From assembly GCA_002501065.1 (NCBI GenBank), contig DLRK01000196.1:101279-165278 (forward strand): 64,000 nucleotides of DNA, in the 5' to 3' direction. The number at the start of each line of letters is the position of its first letter. The stretch's first letter is position 1. The position numbers and the translations under genes are program-made. Below the pieces are notes generated by a model. The model did not search any database. It was given only the letters and a program-made list of their open reading frames with translations, and was not told the origin of the DNA. Shown here piece by piece: positions 1 to 7,858 of the stretch. Source of the stretch: Akkermansiaceae bacterium UBA7890 (GTDB taxonomy: Bacteria; Verrucomicrobiota; Verrucomicrobiia; Verrucomicrobiales; Akkermansiaceae).

Positions 1-1261
1 AGCTCCAGGCGCCACCCTCGAGAGGGTCGGCCGAGTTGAGGAGATCGGAACCCGAAAGACGACTGGGATTGGCCACGACCGGGATGGAGAAGGGGGGAGA
101 CCCGTTGGACCAGGCGAGGTCGTAGTGGAGGGTGAGACGGTAGGTGGGCTGGTTCCCGGTGGTGGGAGTGAGTTGGAATTCCCGGGCGTAGGGTGTGCTC
201 ACAATCCGGGGAATGACAAACTCACCGGATCCGAAGGTGCCCTGGTAGGTTCCCGAGTGTCCGGACCCGTCGAAGAAACAGGTGAGGTTGACGATTCCCC
301 GGTTGGGATCGCGAAAGTTGAGGAGGATGGCGGAGTCGGCAAAAATTCGTTCGGTGGAAGGCCAGTGGGGATACTCCACCACCCCGCCCCGGAAGAAGGC
401 GCGGGGTGCGAGGGCGAAGTTGGGGGTGAGATCATAGCCCAAGGACGCCTCGCCCGGGGCATTGAGGAGGGTGAGGGGGCCGAGCCAGGAACGGAGATCG
501 AGAGAATTCCAGAGGAAGAGGGAGGATCCGGGGGTGCTGTCCCAGTCGAGGAAGGTTGCCGTTTCCTCCCGCCGGAAGCTGAAGCGGGGTTCGCGGGCGG
601 AGGGCAGCAGGAAGAGGGAGAAGTGGTCGGGATCGAGCAGGTTGCGCCGGAAGGTGAGGTCGGCCGGGGTCAGGTAGCGGATCCGGACCGAGTCGACGAG
701 GTGGAAGCCCGGAGCGCTGTTGGCGATGGACGCCACCGTGAGCCGGCCATTGCCCCCCGGAGGGTTGGTGGCCTGGAGGACCCGGCCCACCGCAGTGTAG
801 TGTCCGCCCGCCCGCCTGAAGTTGGCGTTGGTGGTGGCCGGGAGGTTGATGAAGAAGCGGCTTCCGTTGGAGTTGGGTCCGTCGTTCTCCATGAACATGG
901 TGTAGGTTCCTCCGCCCGGGCTGGTGAAGTCATCCCGGATGGTCCATCCGGGATTGTCGTCTCCATTACCGGTGCGGGAACCGCCTGCGATTTCCACCCC
1001 CGCGGTCACCGAGTGGAAGGTCAATCCATCGTAGAAGGGTTCCTTCCGCACCTGGCCTGCCGATCCGTCGAGCCAGGGGACCAGTCCCTCGGCGAGGCGG
1101 ATGAAATTGGCGGCCGCGTGGGGGGAGTTGTAATGGTCGAATTGGACCGTGAAGCGTCCGAATTCCTTTTCCTGCAGCGAGATCTCAAAGTCAGCCAGGA
1201 TCTGGGCCGGGGCGCAGGGCGCGAGGGGGAGAAGCAGCAGGGGCAGGGCGAAGCGGGGCAT
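1..1261 (-). CDS. secreted cyclophilin-like protein, C-terminus beyond the window
   Basis: The minus frame stays open from an ATG at 1261 to the left edge, giving about 420 residues with no stop. Residues 1-20 form a signal peptide (MPRFALPLLLLPLAPCAPAQ). Residues 25-180 resemble a cyclophilin-type peptidyl-prolyl isomerase: a beta-strand start (FTVQFDHYNSPHAAANFIRL), then FYDGLTFH, then a segment ending SRFFINLPAT. The canonical catalytic FHR is FHS here, so isomerase activity is doubtful. The remaining ~240 residues have no family I recognise and look beta-rich. It follows the next cyclophilin-like gene on the same strand after 54 bases, so the two are probably co-transcribed. Export to the periplasm or surface is inferred from the signal peptide. 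Confidence 0.75.
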   Translation of the reverse strand, partial: MPRFALPLLLLPLAPCAPAQILADFEISLQEKEFGRFTVQFDHYNSPHAAANFIRLAEGLVPWLDGSAGQVRKEPFYDGLTFHSVTAGVEIAGGSRTGNGDDNPGWTIRDDFTSPGGGTYTMFMENDGPNSNGSRFFINLPATTNANFRRAGGHYTAVGRVLQATNPPGGNGRLTVASIANSAPGFHLVDSVRIRYLTPADLTFRRNLLDPDHFSLFLLPSAREPRFSFRREETATFLDWDSTPGSSLFLWNSLDLRSWLGPLTLLNAPGEASLGYDLTPNFALAPRAFFRGGVVEYPHWPSTERIFADSAILLNFRDPNRGIVNLTCFFDGSGHSGTYQGTFGSGEFVIPRIVSTPYAREFQLTPTTGNQPTYRLTLHYDLAWSNGSPPFSIPVVANPSRLSGSDLLNSADPLEGGAWS

Positions 1262-1315
1262 CGGGTGAAAATCGTTTAGGGCCGCCAGAGAGGAAGCACG
1301 GTGGGGCGGAACCGG

Positions 1316-3064
1316 TCACTTGGAGACCACAATGCGCAGGAGGGCGGTCCTGATGGCGGGGGAAGTGATGGAGGTGTCCTCGACGGTGAGCTGCCATGTG
1401 TTCCCCAGGTCCTCGATGGCAATCACCGGGGCGGCCATGGTTCCATCGCCCGTCTCCCAGGAGGTCGTCCAGTTTTGTCCGTCGGGGGAGCTCTGCACCT
1501 CGTAGGAGAGATTGGCGGGCTCTTTTTCGTGCTGGAAGGTGACGGTGGGATGGTCGTTGGCGGAGAGCCCGGGCCGGAAGTCGAGATCGAGGACGCAGTA
1601 GGAGAGTTCGACCGGGAGGACGGTGTCGTCAAGGTCACTCACCTCGAGGGTGAGGGTGGAGGTGCCGGTGGCTCCGGGAATGGGATCGAGGGTGAGTTCC
1701 GTTCCGTTGAGCGAGGCGGTCACAAGGGAAGGGTTGCTCACTGGCCCGAGGCGGTAGGAGAGCAGCTCCTGGAGGCGTCTGGCCTGCACGACCTGGACCA
1801 GTTCCCCGGCTGAGGGAGAGCTCCCTTCCGGTTCAGCGGTGGTTGGCCAGTCGCGGATCGTCTGCTCGAAATCGTCGATCGTGACGGTGTAATCGCCCCG
1901 GGGTCGGGCATGCATGTCGGCGAGGACGGGAAGGGATCCTGTGGTCGCCCGGCCAAAGACGGTGTATCCACCATTGGAGCCCGGACCATCGAGGTTGGTG
2001 TTGTCGATGGTGTTGAAGTAGACTTGGCTTGATCCGCTGTGTGTGGCGTTGGTCTTTGCCATGGCGAGGGTGCCGGTCCCATTGGAGAGCCCGGGCTCAT
2101 CGACCACGTTCGGGTCCGTTACCACCAGGGTGTAGTCCCCGTTGCCGTCCGGTTTCATGAGACCGGCCTGGACCACTGCCACGCCGGAGGAGGCCAGGGT
2201 TGCCGAGCGATGAAAGATCACCCCGTCGTAATCGCCCCGGTCGATATAGTTCAGGAGGTTTTCGATGTGGGCGGGGCAGGCCTCCGGGTAGAGAATGGAG
2301 TCGATATCCCCCAGGTTGGTTTCAAATCGGATCGCGATGGTGGTGTCGGGATCGCGGAAGTGCGGGGCCAGATCGTGGCGGATCTGGCCGGAGGGCGGGG
2401 CAAGGAAGAGGAAATCCGGCACGGGGGAGTGCTCCTCGGGTCCCGCGGTGGCGGGCTTGATGCGGAAGGTGACGAAGGTGGTGGCCTCGCTCGTCCCATT
2501 GGTGGCGGAAACCATGGGGCGGTAGACGCCGGGAGCGGTGGGGGTCCCCGAGATCACGCCTGTGGAGGGATCAAAATCCCAGCCCGGGGGAAGGTCGGTG
2601 ACCCCGAAACTGGAGGCAGTTCCCTCCCCCTGGGCGGTGTAGATCCGCAGGGCCGGTCCGGTGAGCGGTTCTCCCACGGTGCCTCCGACGAACTGACCGG
2701 CTTCGATGGCAAATCCTGAGGGGAGAGTGACTTCAACCCCCTCGGTCCACTCCGAGTGACCGTCGGGTCTGACGGTTCGCATCCGGAAGGACGCGGTCGT
2801 GTTGGGGCTGCCTCCTCTCAGGGAAAGCAATGTGCTGTTGGCGGGAGCGGTGGCGATGGTGAACCAGTCCTGGCCCTCGGGCAGCACCTGGAATTCATAC
2901 TCGGTCTCATCATCGCAGGTGTCCTCCCACGAGATCTCCAAAGAGGTGGAGGCAAGAAAGGGAATGGCGACCCGGAAATTGGCGGGTTCGCACTCTGCGC
3001 GGAGAAAACCGCTGGCGAGCATGATCGAGGTGGTCGCTACCAGGGCGGGGGGCAGGGGGGTCAC
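1316..3064 (-). CDS. secreted multidomain cyclophilin-type peptidyl-prolyl isomerase
   Basis: A protein of about 582 residues if read from the GTG at 3064, which gives a plausible signal peptide (MTPLPPALVATTSIMLASGF). An ATG at 3022 is the alternative; an ATG at 3229 would overlap the divergent phosphatase gene. In order it shows a fibronectin III-like module, a putative Ig (He_PIG) repeat (LPPGWDFDPSTGVISGTP), then a cyclophilin domain with GDYDGVIFHR, SSQVYFNTIDN and GGYTVFGRA. FHR matches the catalytic motif, so this copy may be active, unlike the downstream paralogue. The C-terminal ~150 residues are beta-rich with no clear family. Such Ig-fused secreted cyclophilins recur in Verrucomicrobia; the substrate is unknown. 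Confidence 0.8.
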   Translation of the reverse strand: MTPLPPALVATTSIMLASGFLRAECEPANFRVAIPFLASTSLEISWEDTCDDETEYEFQVLPEGQDWFTIATAPANSTLLSLRGGSPNTTASFRMRTVRPDGHSEWTEGVEVTLPSGFAIEAGQFVGGTVGEPLTGPALRIYTAQGEGTASSFGVTDLPPGWDFDPSTGVISGTPTAPGVYRPMVSATNGTSEATTFVTFRIKPATAGPEEHSPVPDFLFLAPPSGQIRHDLAPHFRDPDTTIAIRFETNLGDIDSILYPEACPAHIENLLNYIDRGDYDGVIFHRSATLASSGVAVVQAGLMKPDGNGDYTLVVTDPNVVDEPGLSNGTGTLAMAKTNATHSGSSQVYFNTIDNTNLDGPGSNGGYTVFGRATTGSLPVLADMHARPRGDYTVTIDDFEQTIRDWPTTAEPEGSSPSAGELVQVVQARRLQELLSYRLGPVSNPSLVTASLNGTELTLDPIPGATGTSTLTLEVSDLDDTVLPVELSYCVLDLDFRPGLSANDHPTVTFQHEKEPANLSYEVQSSPDGQNWTTSWETGDGTMAAPVIAIEDLGNTWQLTVEDTSITSPAIRTALLRIVVSK

Positions 3065-3227
3065 AAGGTCTAACAAAGGCGAGAGTTTCCAGTCTGGCAA
3101 TACCGCTTTTCGGGGACGGGGGCCAATTCCAGCATCCTCCCTGAAGATTGCAGTTGCCAGAAGGGAGCGGGATGGAGACGGTACGGCTGTCGTCTTACGG
3201 GGGAACGGCAGCCACCAGAAAATTCTC
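3065..3227. promoter_or_regulatory. divergent intergenic region
   Basis: This 163-base stretch separates the divergent cyclophilin and HAD phosphatase genes, so it must hold promoters for both. I see no clear operator. It is open in both directions, which makes overlong starts for both neighbours possible. Confidence 0.4.
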
Positions 3228-3977
3228 ATGCCGAAGGAACACGGGAAGGGCGGGATTGCTCTCTTCGATCTCGATCAGACTCTCATCGCCTGGGACACCC
3301 AGCTGCTCTTCTGCAACTGGGTCCTGCGGCGCGAACCGTTGCGCCGGTTGTATCTCGTAATCTTCCTGCCCTTTCTGGTTCTGGCCAAGGTGCTCGGATC
3401 GGAGGGACTGAAGCGGGTCTTCCTGTCCTTTCTCTGGCGTATGCCGCGGACGCGGCTGGAGGAACTGGTGGAAGGATTCGTGCGGAGCTGCGTGCCCTCG
3501 GAGTTTTACCCCTCCATGCAGGAAGTGCTCGGGGCGGAGAGGGCCAGGGGCCGCCGTCTCGTGCTGGTCTCGGCCAGTCCCGAGTTCTATGCCCGGCCCC
3601 TGGGCGAGGCCCTCGGGTTCGATGCGAGTTATGGCACAAGGGTGGAGTTTGAAGACCTGATGCCGCTCTTCCCCGATTTCACCGGAGGGAACAACAAGCG
3701 GGAGGTGAAGGTGGCGCGTCTCCTGGAGGAAGGTGAGATCGCACATGAAGGGATTCAGGAGAACAGCAGCGGATTCTCGGACAGCATGGTGGACCTGCCC
3801 ATGCTGCGGCTCTGCGAGGAAGTAACGGTGGTCAACCCGGGAGAACGATTGCTTGCCATCGCCGAGTCAGAGGGCTGGGAGGTGGTGCGACCGGAGCGTC
3901 CCTTCCTTGGCAGTCGTCAGATGGGCTGGCGAGGATTGAAACAGATGGGCGGATTCGACGGCGCCTTCGATGAGTGA
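3228..3977 (+). CDS. HAD-IB family (SerB-like) phosphatase
   Basis: A protein of 249 residues. Motif I is FDLDQT with the nucleophile D14 and general acid/base D16. Motif II is the VSAS serine loop near residue 120. The acidic motif IV is FSDSMVDLPML near residue 195. This arrangement is typical of HAD subfamily IB hydrolases, which include phosphoserine phosphatase and related acyl-phosphate or lipid head-group phosphatases. Residues 35-60 between motif I and the cap are strongly hydrophobic (LYLVIFLPFLVLAKVLG), suggesting membrane association and a lipid-linked substrate. The ATG at 3228 places the nucleophile at the usual distance from the N-terminus; the frame is open further upstream but without family similarity. 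The substrate cannot be named from sequence. Confidence 0.82.
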   Translation: MPKEHGKGGIALFDLDQTLIAWDTQLLFCNWVLRREPLRRLYLVIFLPFLVLAKVLGSEGLKRVFLSFLWRMPRTRLEELVEGFVRSCVPSEFYPSMQEVLGAERARGRRLVLVSASPEFYARPLGEALGFDASYGTRVEFEDLMPLFPDFTGGNNKREVKVARLLEEGEIAHEGIQENSSGFSDSMVDLPMLRLCEEVTVVNPGERLLAIAESEGWEVVRPERPFLGSRQMGWRGLKQMGGFDGAFDE

Positions 3978-3998
3978 TAAAAATCGTTGGGAAATCGG

Positions 3999-4139
3999 GG
4001 CAGGTTGGTATAGGGCTCCCCTTCCGCGGAGAACCATGAATCGAAGACGACCTGCCAGCAACGAGCGTCGGTCGGCGCTCAGCGACACGGCTTCCCGCCG
4101 CCGGGCTCTGCCTCTTGATGCAGACTTGGCGGTTTTTTT
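3999..4139 (+). ncRNA. structured leader or small RNA ending in an intrinsic terminator
   Basis: Between the phosphatase and the transporter operon the sequence folds into consecutive helices. GGCAGGT (3999-4005) pairs with ACCTGCC (4050-4056). GAGCG (4063-4067) pairs with CGCTC (4076-4080). CCGCC (4098-4102) with TCTGC (4107-4111) pairs with GCAGA (4120-4124) and GGCGG (4128-4132), followed by seven T. The last helix plus the T-run is a standard terminator. It could simply end the phosphatase transcript, or be an attenuator for the importer downstream. It does not match a riboswitch class I can recall; the 5' and 3' ends recall a cobalamin element but it is far too short. Confidence 0.5.
4098..4139 (+). 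terminator. rho-independent terminator
   Basis: A two-part stem, CCGCC/GGCGG outside and TCTGC/GCAGA inside an 8-base loop, is followed immediately by TTTTTTT at 4133-4139. It lies 120 bases after the phosphatase stop and 66 bases before the binding-protein gene. Confidence 0.7.
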
Positions 4140-4145
4140 GTGTCC

Positions 4146-4169
4146 GTGATAGCCCCGTCCGGGGATCAC
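4146..4169 (+). promoter_or_regulatory. second hairpin just upstream of the transporter operon
   Basis: GTGAT AG CCCCG TC CGGGG ATCAC forms a compact hairpin immediately after the terminator T-run and 36 bases before the binding-protein start codon. It has no T-run, so it is not a terminator itself. It may be a leader element or an operator. Confidence 0.4.
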
Positions 4170-4205
4170 TTTGAATCAACCAGGAATAATACGAACAGGT
4201 AAGAC

Positions 4206-5123
4206 ATGATAAAGGCAAGAACAGCGCCTGCCCTGGCAGGGTGCATGCTGGCCGGACTTTTTGCCGGCTGCGGCGATAAGGGAAAGGACAATGAGACCGG
4301 AAACGGGAAAGGTGCCACGGCCCTCGTGATCACCGCGATTCCGGACGAAAAGGTCAGTGACCAGGAGGTCAGGTTCCAGGCCCTCCAAACCTATCTTGCG
4401 GGGCAGCTCGGGATCAGGGTCGAGTTTTCGATCTCGAAGGACTATGCGGCTGCGGTGCAGCGTTTCGCCAATGGCGAAGTTCACATGGCCTGGTTCGGGG
4501 GACTGACCGGGGTGCAGGCCCGGGACCGGGTGGAAGGTGCCCGTGCCATTGCGCAGGGGGCTGCCGATCCGCAGTTCAAGAGCTACTTCATCGCCAACAC
4601 CTCCACCGGGTTGGAGAGGAGTGACGAGTTTCCGACCGAGGCCATCAGGGATCTTACTTTCACCTTCGGGAGTCCCAGTTCGACCTCCGGACGGCTCATG
4701 CCCGAGTACTTCGTCAGGAAGAACACCGGCAAGTCGGCGGCTGAGTTCTTTTCAAGGAAGGTGCAGTTCCAGAAGTCGGGGGGGCACGTGGCGACTGCCG
4801 AAGCGGTGCAGGCAGGTTCGGTTCAGGTGGGTGCGTTGAACTTCAAGACCTACGACTCAATGGTGGCGGATGGCAGGCTGGACCCCGGGAAGGCTCCCAT
4901 CATCTGGGTCACTCCTGATTATGCCGATTACAATCTCACCGTTCATGGTGACCTGGACAACTATTTCGGGGACGGATTCATCGATAAACTGCAGAAGGCC
5001 CTGGTGGAGTGCAGCGACCAGGAGGTGCTCAAGGCCTTCAATCGGGAGGCCTTGATTCCGGCCAGTAATGATGACTTCGCCGGGATCGAGGCGGTGGCGA
5101 AGGAGCTTGGTCTGATGCGTTAG
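4206..5123 (+). CDS. PhnD/PtxB-family ABC transporter substrate-binding lipoprotein (phosphonate/phosphite or selenate type)
   Basis: A 305-residue lipoprotein: the lipobox LFAGC puts the lipidated cysteine at residue 22. The mature part starts with ALVITAIPDEKVSDQE and continues with VHMAWFGGLTGVQARD, FKSYFIANTSTGL, FTFGSPSSTSGRLMPEYF and VQVGALNFKTYDSM, the series typical of the PhnD/PtxB/HtxB fold. Close relatives are often annotated as putative selenate-binding proteins, so the ligand may be selenate rather than phosphonate or phosphite. The two-lobe periplasmic fold delivers ligand to the PhnE-like permease two genes down. It is followed by a hairpin before the ATPase gene, as often seen where the binding protein must be made in excess. 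Confidence 0.85.
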   Translation: MIKARTAPALAGCMLAGLFAGCGDKGKDNETGNGKGATALVITAIPDEKVSDQEVRFQALQTYLAGQLGIRVEFSISKDYAAAVQRFANGEVHMAWFGGLTGVQARDRVEGARAIAQGAADPQFKSYFIANTSTGLERSDEFPTEAIRDLTFTFGSPSSTSGRLMPEYFVRKNTGKSAAEFFSRKVQFQKSGGHVATAEAVQAGSVQVGALNFKTYDSMVADGRLDPGKAPIIWVTPDYADYNLTVHGDLDNYFGDGFIDKLQKALVECSDQEVLKAFNREALIPASNDDFAGIEAVAKELGLMR

Positions 5124-5147
5124 AAACCTGATTTCATATTCACAGCA

Positions 5148-5180
5148 GGGGCACTCCGCCCATCACAGATGGAGTGCCCC
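5148..5180 (+). promoter_or_regulatory. intercistronic hairpin between binding protein and ATPase genes
   Basis: A perfect 10-bp inverted repeat (GGGGCACTCC / GGAGTGCCCC) encloses a 13-base loop. It begins 25 bases after the binding-protein stop, and its 3' arm contains the GTG proposed as start of the ATPase gene. There is no T-run. Such structures commonly protect the upstream mRNA or reduce translation of the downstream gene. Confidence 0.6.
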
Positions 5181-5956
5181 GCGTTCTCCCTGTTGTTCTC
5201 CTGAAAATAGACATCCAACTCACTGACGCAGGCGTTTCCTTCGGGGGCGTGCACGCTTTGCGGGGCGTCAACCTCTCGGTTGCGGAGGGGGAACAGATCT
5301 GCATCATCGGCCCGAGCGGGAGCGGCAAGAGCACGCTGCTTGGATTGATGAATGGACGCCTCCTGACAGCAACGGGATCAGTGGAAGTCCTTGGCCAGGA
5401 TCTGTTGCAACTCACCGCCCGGCAGATGCGGGAACTGCGTTGTGGCCTCGTCTGGGTACCCCAGGACCTCGGTCTGGTGCCCAACCTGCGCGTCCTGCAG
5501 AACGTTCTCTGTGGAAAGGCGGGCCGGCTCGGGTTCTTCGGCCTCCTGCGCAGCCTGCTCCTCACCAGGATGTCGGAGGCAGAGGAGGTGCGGAACCTGC
5601 TCGAGCGGCTGGGGATCCCGGAGAAACTCTATGAGCGTACGGACACCCTTTCCGGTGGACAACAGCAGCGGGTGGCCATCGCGCGAGCCCTCTTCCAGGA
5701 TCCCGTCGCCATTCTTGCTGATGAACCAGTGGCCTCAGTGGACCCGGGTCGGGCGCGCAGCCTGCTCGAATTACTCACCGGGGTGGCCCGGGACGAGGGG
5801 ATCACCCTGGTCATGAGCCTTCACCACGTTGAACTGGCGCGGGAGTTCTTTCCGCGCCTGATTGGCCTGCAGGCTGGCCGGGTGGTATTCGATCAGTCCG
5901 CGGATGAAACCACGGACAGGCAGTTGCGGGAACTGTACGCCACCGGGGAGGAATAG
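5174..5956 (+). CDS. PhnC-like ABC transporter ATP-binding protein
   Basis: An ATPase of 260 residues with Walker A GPSGSGKST, the signature LSGGQQQRVAIARAL, Walker B AILADEP followed by VASVDP, and the switch histidine in SLHHVELA. The whole resembles PhnC of phosphonate/phosphite importers. The start is uncertain. GTG at 5174 is the first possible codon in frame but lies inside the 3' arm of a strong hairpin and has no clear ribosome binding site; a non-canonical start about ten codons later would match the family N-terminus better. The permease gene follows after 8 bases, with GGAGGA near the end of this gene serving as its ribosome binding site. Confidence 0.85.
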   Translation: MPRVLPVVLLKIDIQLTDAGVSFGGVHALRGVNLSVAEGEQICIIGPSGSGKSTLLGLMNGRLLTATGSVEVLGQDLLQLTARQMRELRCGLVWVPQDLGLVPNLRVLQNVLCGKAGRLGFFGLLRSLLLTRMSEAEEVRNLLERLGIPEKLYERTDTLSGGQQQRVAIARALFQDPVAILADEPVASVDPGRARSLLELLTGVARDEGITLVMSLHHVELAREFFPRLIGLQAGRVVFDQSADETTDRQLRELYATGEE

Positions 5957-5964
5957 CCTGAGTC

Positions 5965-7788
5965 ATGAAGGAGCTCTCCAGATGGCGCAATTGGCTGGGC
6001 AGCCGTCGCCTGACGCTGCTCGCCGCCTTTGTCCTCTTCGTGGTGGGGCTCCTGGTGCTGGGGGCCCGGCTGGGTGACCTCAAGCCCTCCAAAGGCGGAC
6101 TGGAACTGGCTGGGAAGTTTCTCGGGGCGGCCTGCCAGCCCGCTCTTGGCTACGAAGCCGCGGACCTGCCCTCCACCACTCCGCCCTTCTGGGAGAAGGT
6201 GGGGCGTTCCCTCGTGCTGACCCTGCGCTACGCAGTGGTGGCCATGAGCATCGCCCTGGTCGGCGGGGTGGTTTTCGGAATCCTCGGGTCGCGCGCCTGG
6301 TGGCCGGCGCTCAACCAGCGCTCGCTTTCCGGGTGGGTGCTGTTGTGGGTGCTGCGCACGGTCCGGATTGTTGTCCGGGGAACCGCCACCCTGGCGCGTT
6401 CAGTGCATGAGCTGCTCTGGGCCCTGCTCTTTCTCACCGCGGTGGGGACCTCGCCGCTGGCCGCGGTCCTGGCGATCGCCCTGCCTTACGGGGGCACGCT
6501 GGCAAAGGTTTTCTCCGAATTGCTCGACGAGCAGGATGCCAGTGCAGCAGGCGTCCTGCGCTCCGGGGGCGCGCGTTCATCCGCGGCCTTTTTCATCGGA
6601 GTGGGAGTGCGGACGTTTCCCGATCTCATCACCTATGCGCTTTACCGGCTGGAGTGCGCGGTGCGTTCCTCGGCCATCCTGGGATTCATGGGCATTCCCA
6701 CCCTGGGCTATCATATTGCCACGGCCTACGAGGACGGACACCTGCGCGAAATCTGGACCTATCTCTACGTCCTCCTGGCCGCCGTTATTGTCATCGACCA
6801 ATGGGGCTCGCTCGTGCGCGCACGTCTTTCCCGTCCCAAGCCTGCCCGGGAAGCGGGCCGGGCAGAAGACTCGGTGGCGGAACTGCGCCGCAAGCGTCCG
6901 CGTTCGCTGGTCCTGCGTGCGTCCGTGGTGACTGCGCTGGTGGCGGTGGCCATGGGATGGATGACGGAGAAGCAGTGGCAGTCATCTCTTCCGGCAGAGC
7001 GACGCCAGGCCAATTTCGAAAGGTTTCTGCACGAGGTCATCCCTCATCCGGTGCGGGAGAGCGGCAACGACTGGAGCGAGTTCGGGCCATGGTTGAAGGA
7101 GCGAATCTGGCCCAGGGGCATGGTGGCGCTTCATCGGACCTTCCACATCGGAACAATTGCCATTCTGGTGGCTGGCTGCGGGGCGCTTATGGCGGTGCCC
7201 TTTGCCGCCCGCTCGCTGGCGGGACGGGATGCCCTGGGCGTGCCTGGTGGCCGTGAGCACGTGAGCGGCCTGCGGGCGGGGGCAGGAAGGATGCTGCGGA
7301 TGACCGCACTGGTGATGCGCTCGATTCCCGAGTATATCCTGGCTTTTCTCCTGCTTCAGGTTTTCGGTCCCACCGTCTGGCCACTGGTCCTGGCGCTGGC
7401 CCTGCATAATGGGGGGATTCTCATCCGGCTGGGGAGTGAGGTCGTGGACAACCGGCCGTCCCGGGCGGGTCAGGTGCTGGTGGTTCAGGGTGGGAGCCGT
7501 CGCAGCAGCTTCCTGGGAAGTCTTCTCCCCGAGTCCTTCAACCGGTTCCTGCTCCTGATCTTTTACCGGTGGGAGACCTGTATTCGCGAAGCCACCGTGC
7601 TTGGAATGTTGGGCGTGCTCTCGCTCGGGAGCCTGATCGACGAAGCCAACACGCGACTCTTCTACGATGACATGATCCTCTATGTCCTGATGGGAGCTCT
7701 TCTGGTCTTCGCGGGGGACGTGGTTTCGGATCTCCTTCGTCTCAGGATCAAGGGAGGGGCCATCGGGAGCGGGGTTCACTCCTCCTGA
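5965..7788 (+). CDS. fused double PhnE-like ABC transporter permease
   Basis: A 607-residue inner-membrane protein with two PhnE-type permease units in one chain. The first unit (about residues 1-290) has a membrane segment at 12-32 and further helices, ending with the EAA-like coupling region LECAVRSSAILGFMGIPTLG. A charged linker with SRPKPAREAGRAEDS joins it to a second unit (about 310-600) whose coupling region is WETCIREATVLGMLGVLSLG. In other bacteria such importers often use two separate PhnE subunits. Start ATG 5965 is preceded by GGAGGA. With the two upstream genes it makes a complete three-gene importer for a small oxyanion or phosphonate. Confidence 0.85.
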   Translation: MKELSRWRNWLGSRRLTLLAAFVLFVVGLLVLGARLGDLKPSKGGLELAGKFLGAACQPALGYEAADLPSTTPPFWEKVGRSLVLTLRYAVVAMSIALVGGVVFGILGSRAWWPALNQRSLSGWVLLWVLRTVRIVVRGTATLARSVHELLWALLFLTAVGTSPLAAVLAIALPYGGTLAKVFSELLDEQDASAAGVLRSGGARSSAAFFIGVGVRTFPDLITYALYRLECAVRSSAILGFMGIPTLGYHIATAYEDGHLREIWTYLYVLLAAVIVIDQWGSLVRARLSRPKPAREAGRAEDSVAELRRKRPRSLVLRASVVTALVAVAMGWMTEKQWQSSLPAERRQANFERFLHEVIPHPVRESGNDWSEFGPWLKERIWPRGMVALHRTFHIGTIAILVAGCGALMAVPFAARSLAGRDALGVPGGREHVSGLRAGAGRMLRMTALVMRSIPEYILAFLLLQVFGPTVWPLVLALALHNGGILIRLGSEVVDNRPSRAGQVLVVQGGSRRSSFLGSLLPESFNRFLLLIFYRWETCIREATVLGMLGVLSLGSLIDEANTRLFYDDMILYVLMGALLVFAGDVVSDLLRLRIKGGAIGSGVHSS

Positions 7789-7858
7789 GCGCTTGCTGTA
7801 AGCGAGACCTGTCATCCAAGTGCTCTCCTGCCGGGCCGTTGCTTTCGCCGTGCGCACT

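Noticed and set aside
125..1279. Long plus-strand reading frame rich in Gly, Glu and Val
   Set aside because: It is antisense to the cyclophilin-like gene, which has a signal peptide and family motifs. The composition is typical of a shadow frame in GC-rich DNA.
3999..4139. Cobalamin riboswitch upstream of the importer
   Set aside because: The ends recall the cobalamin outer helix, but the element is far too short and lacks the conserved core.
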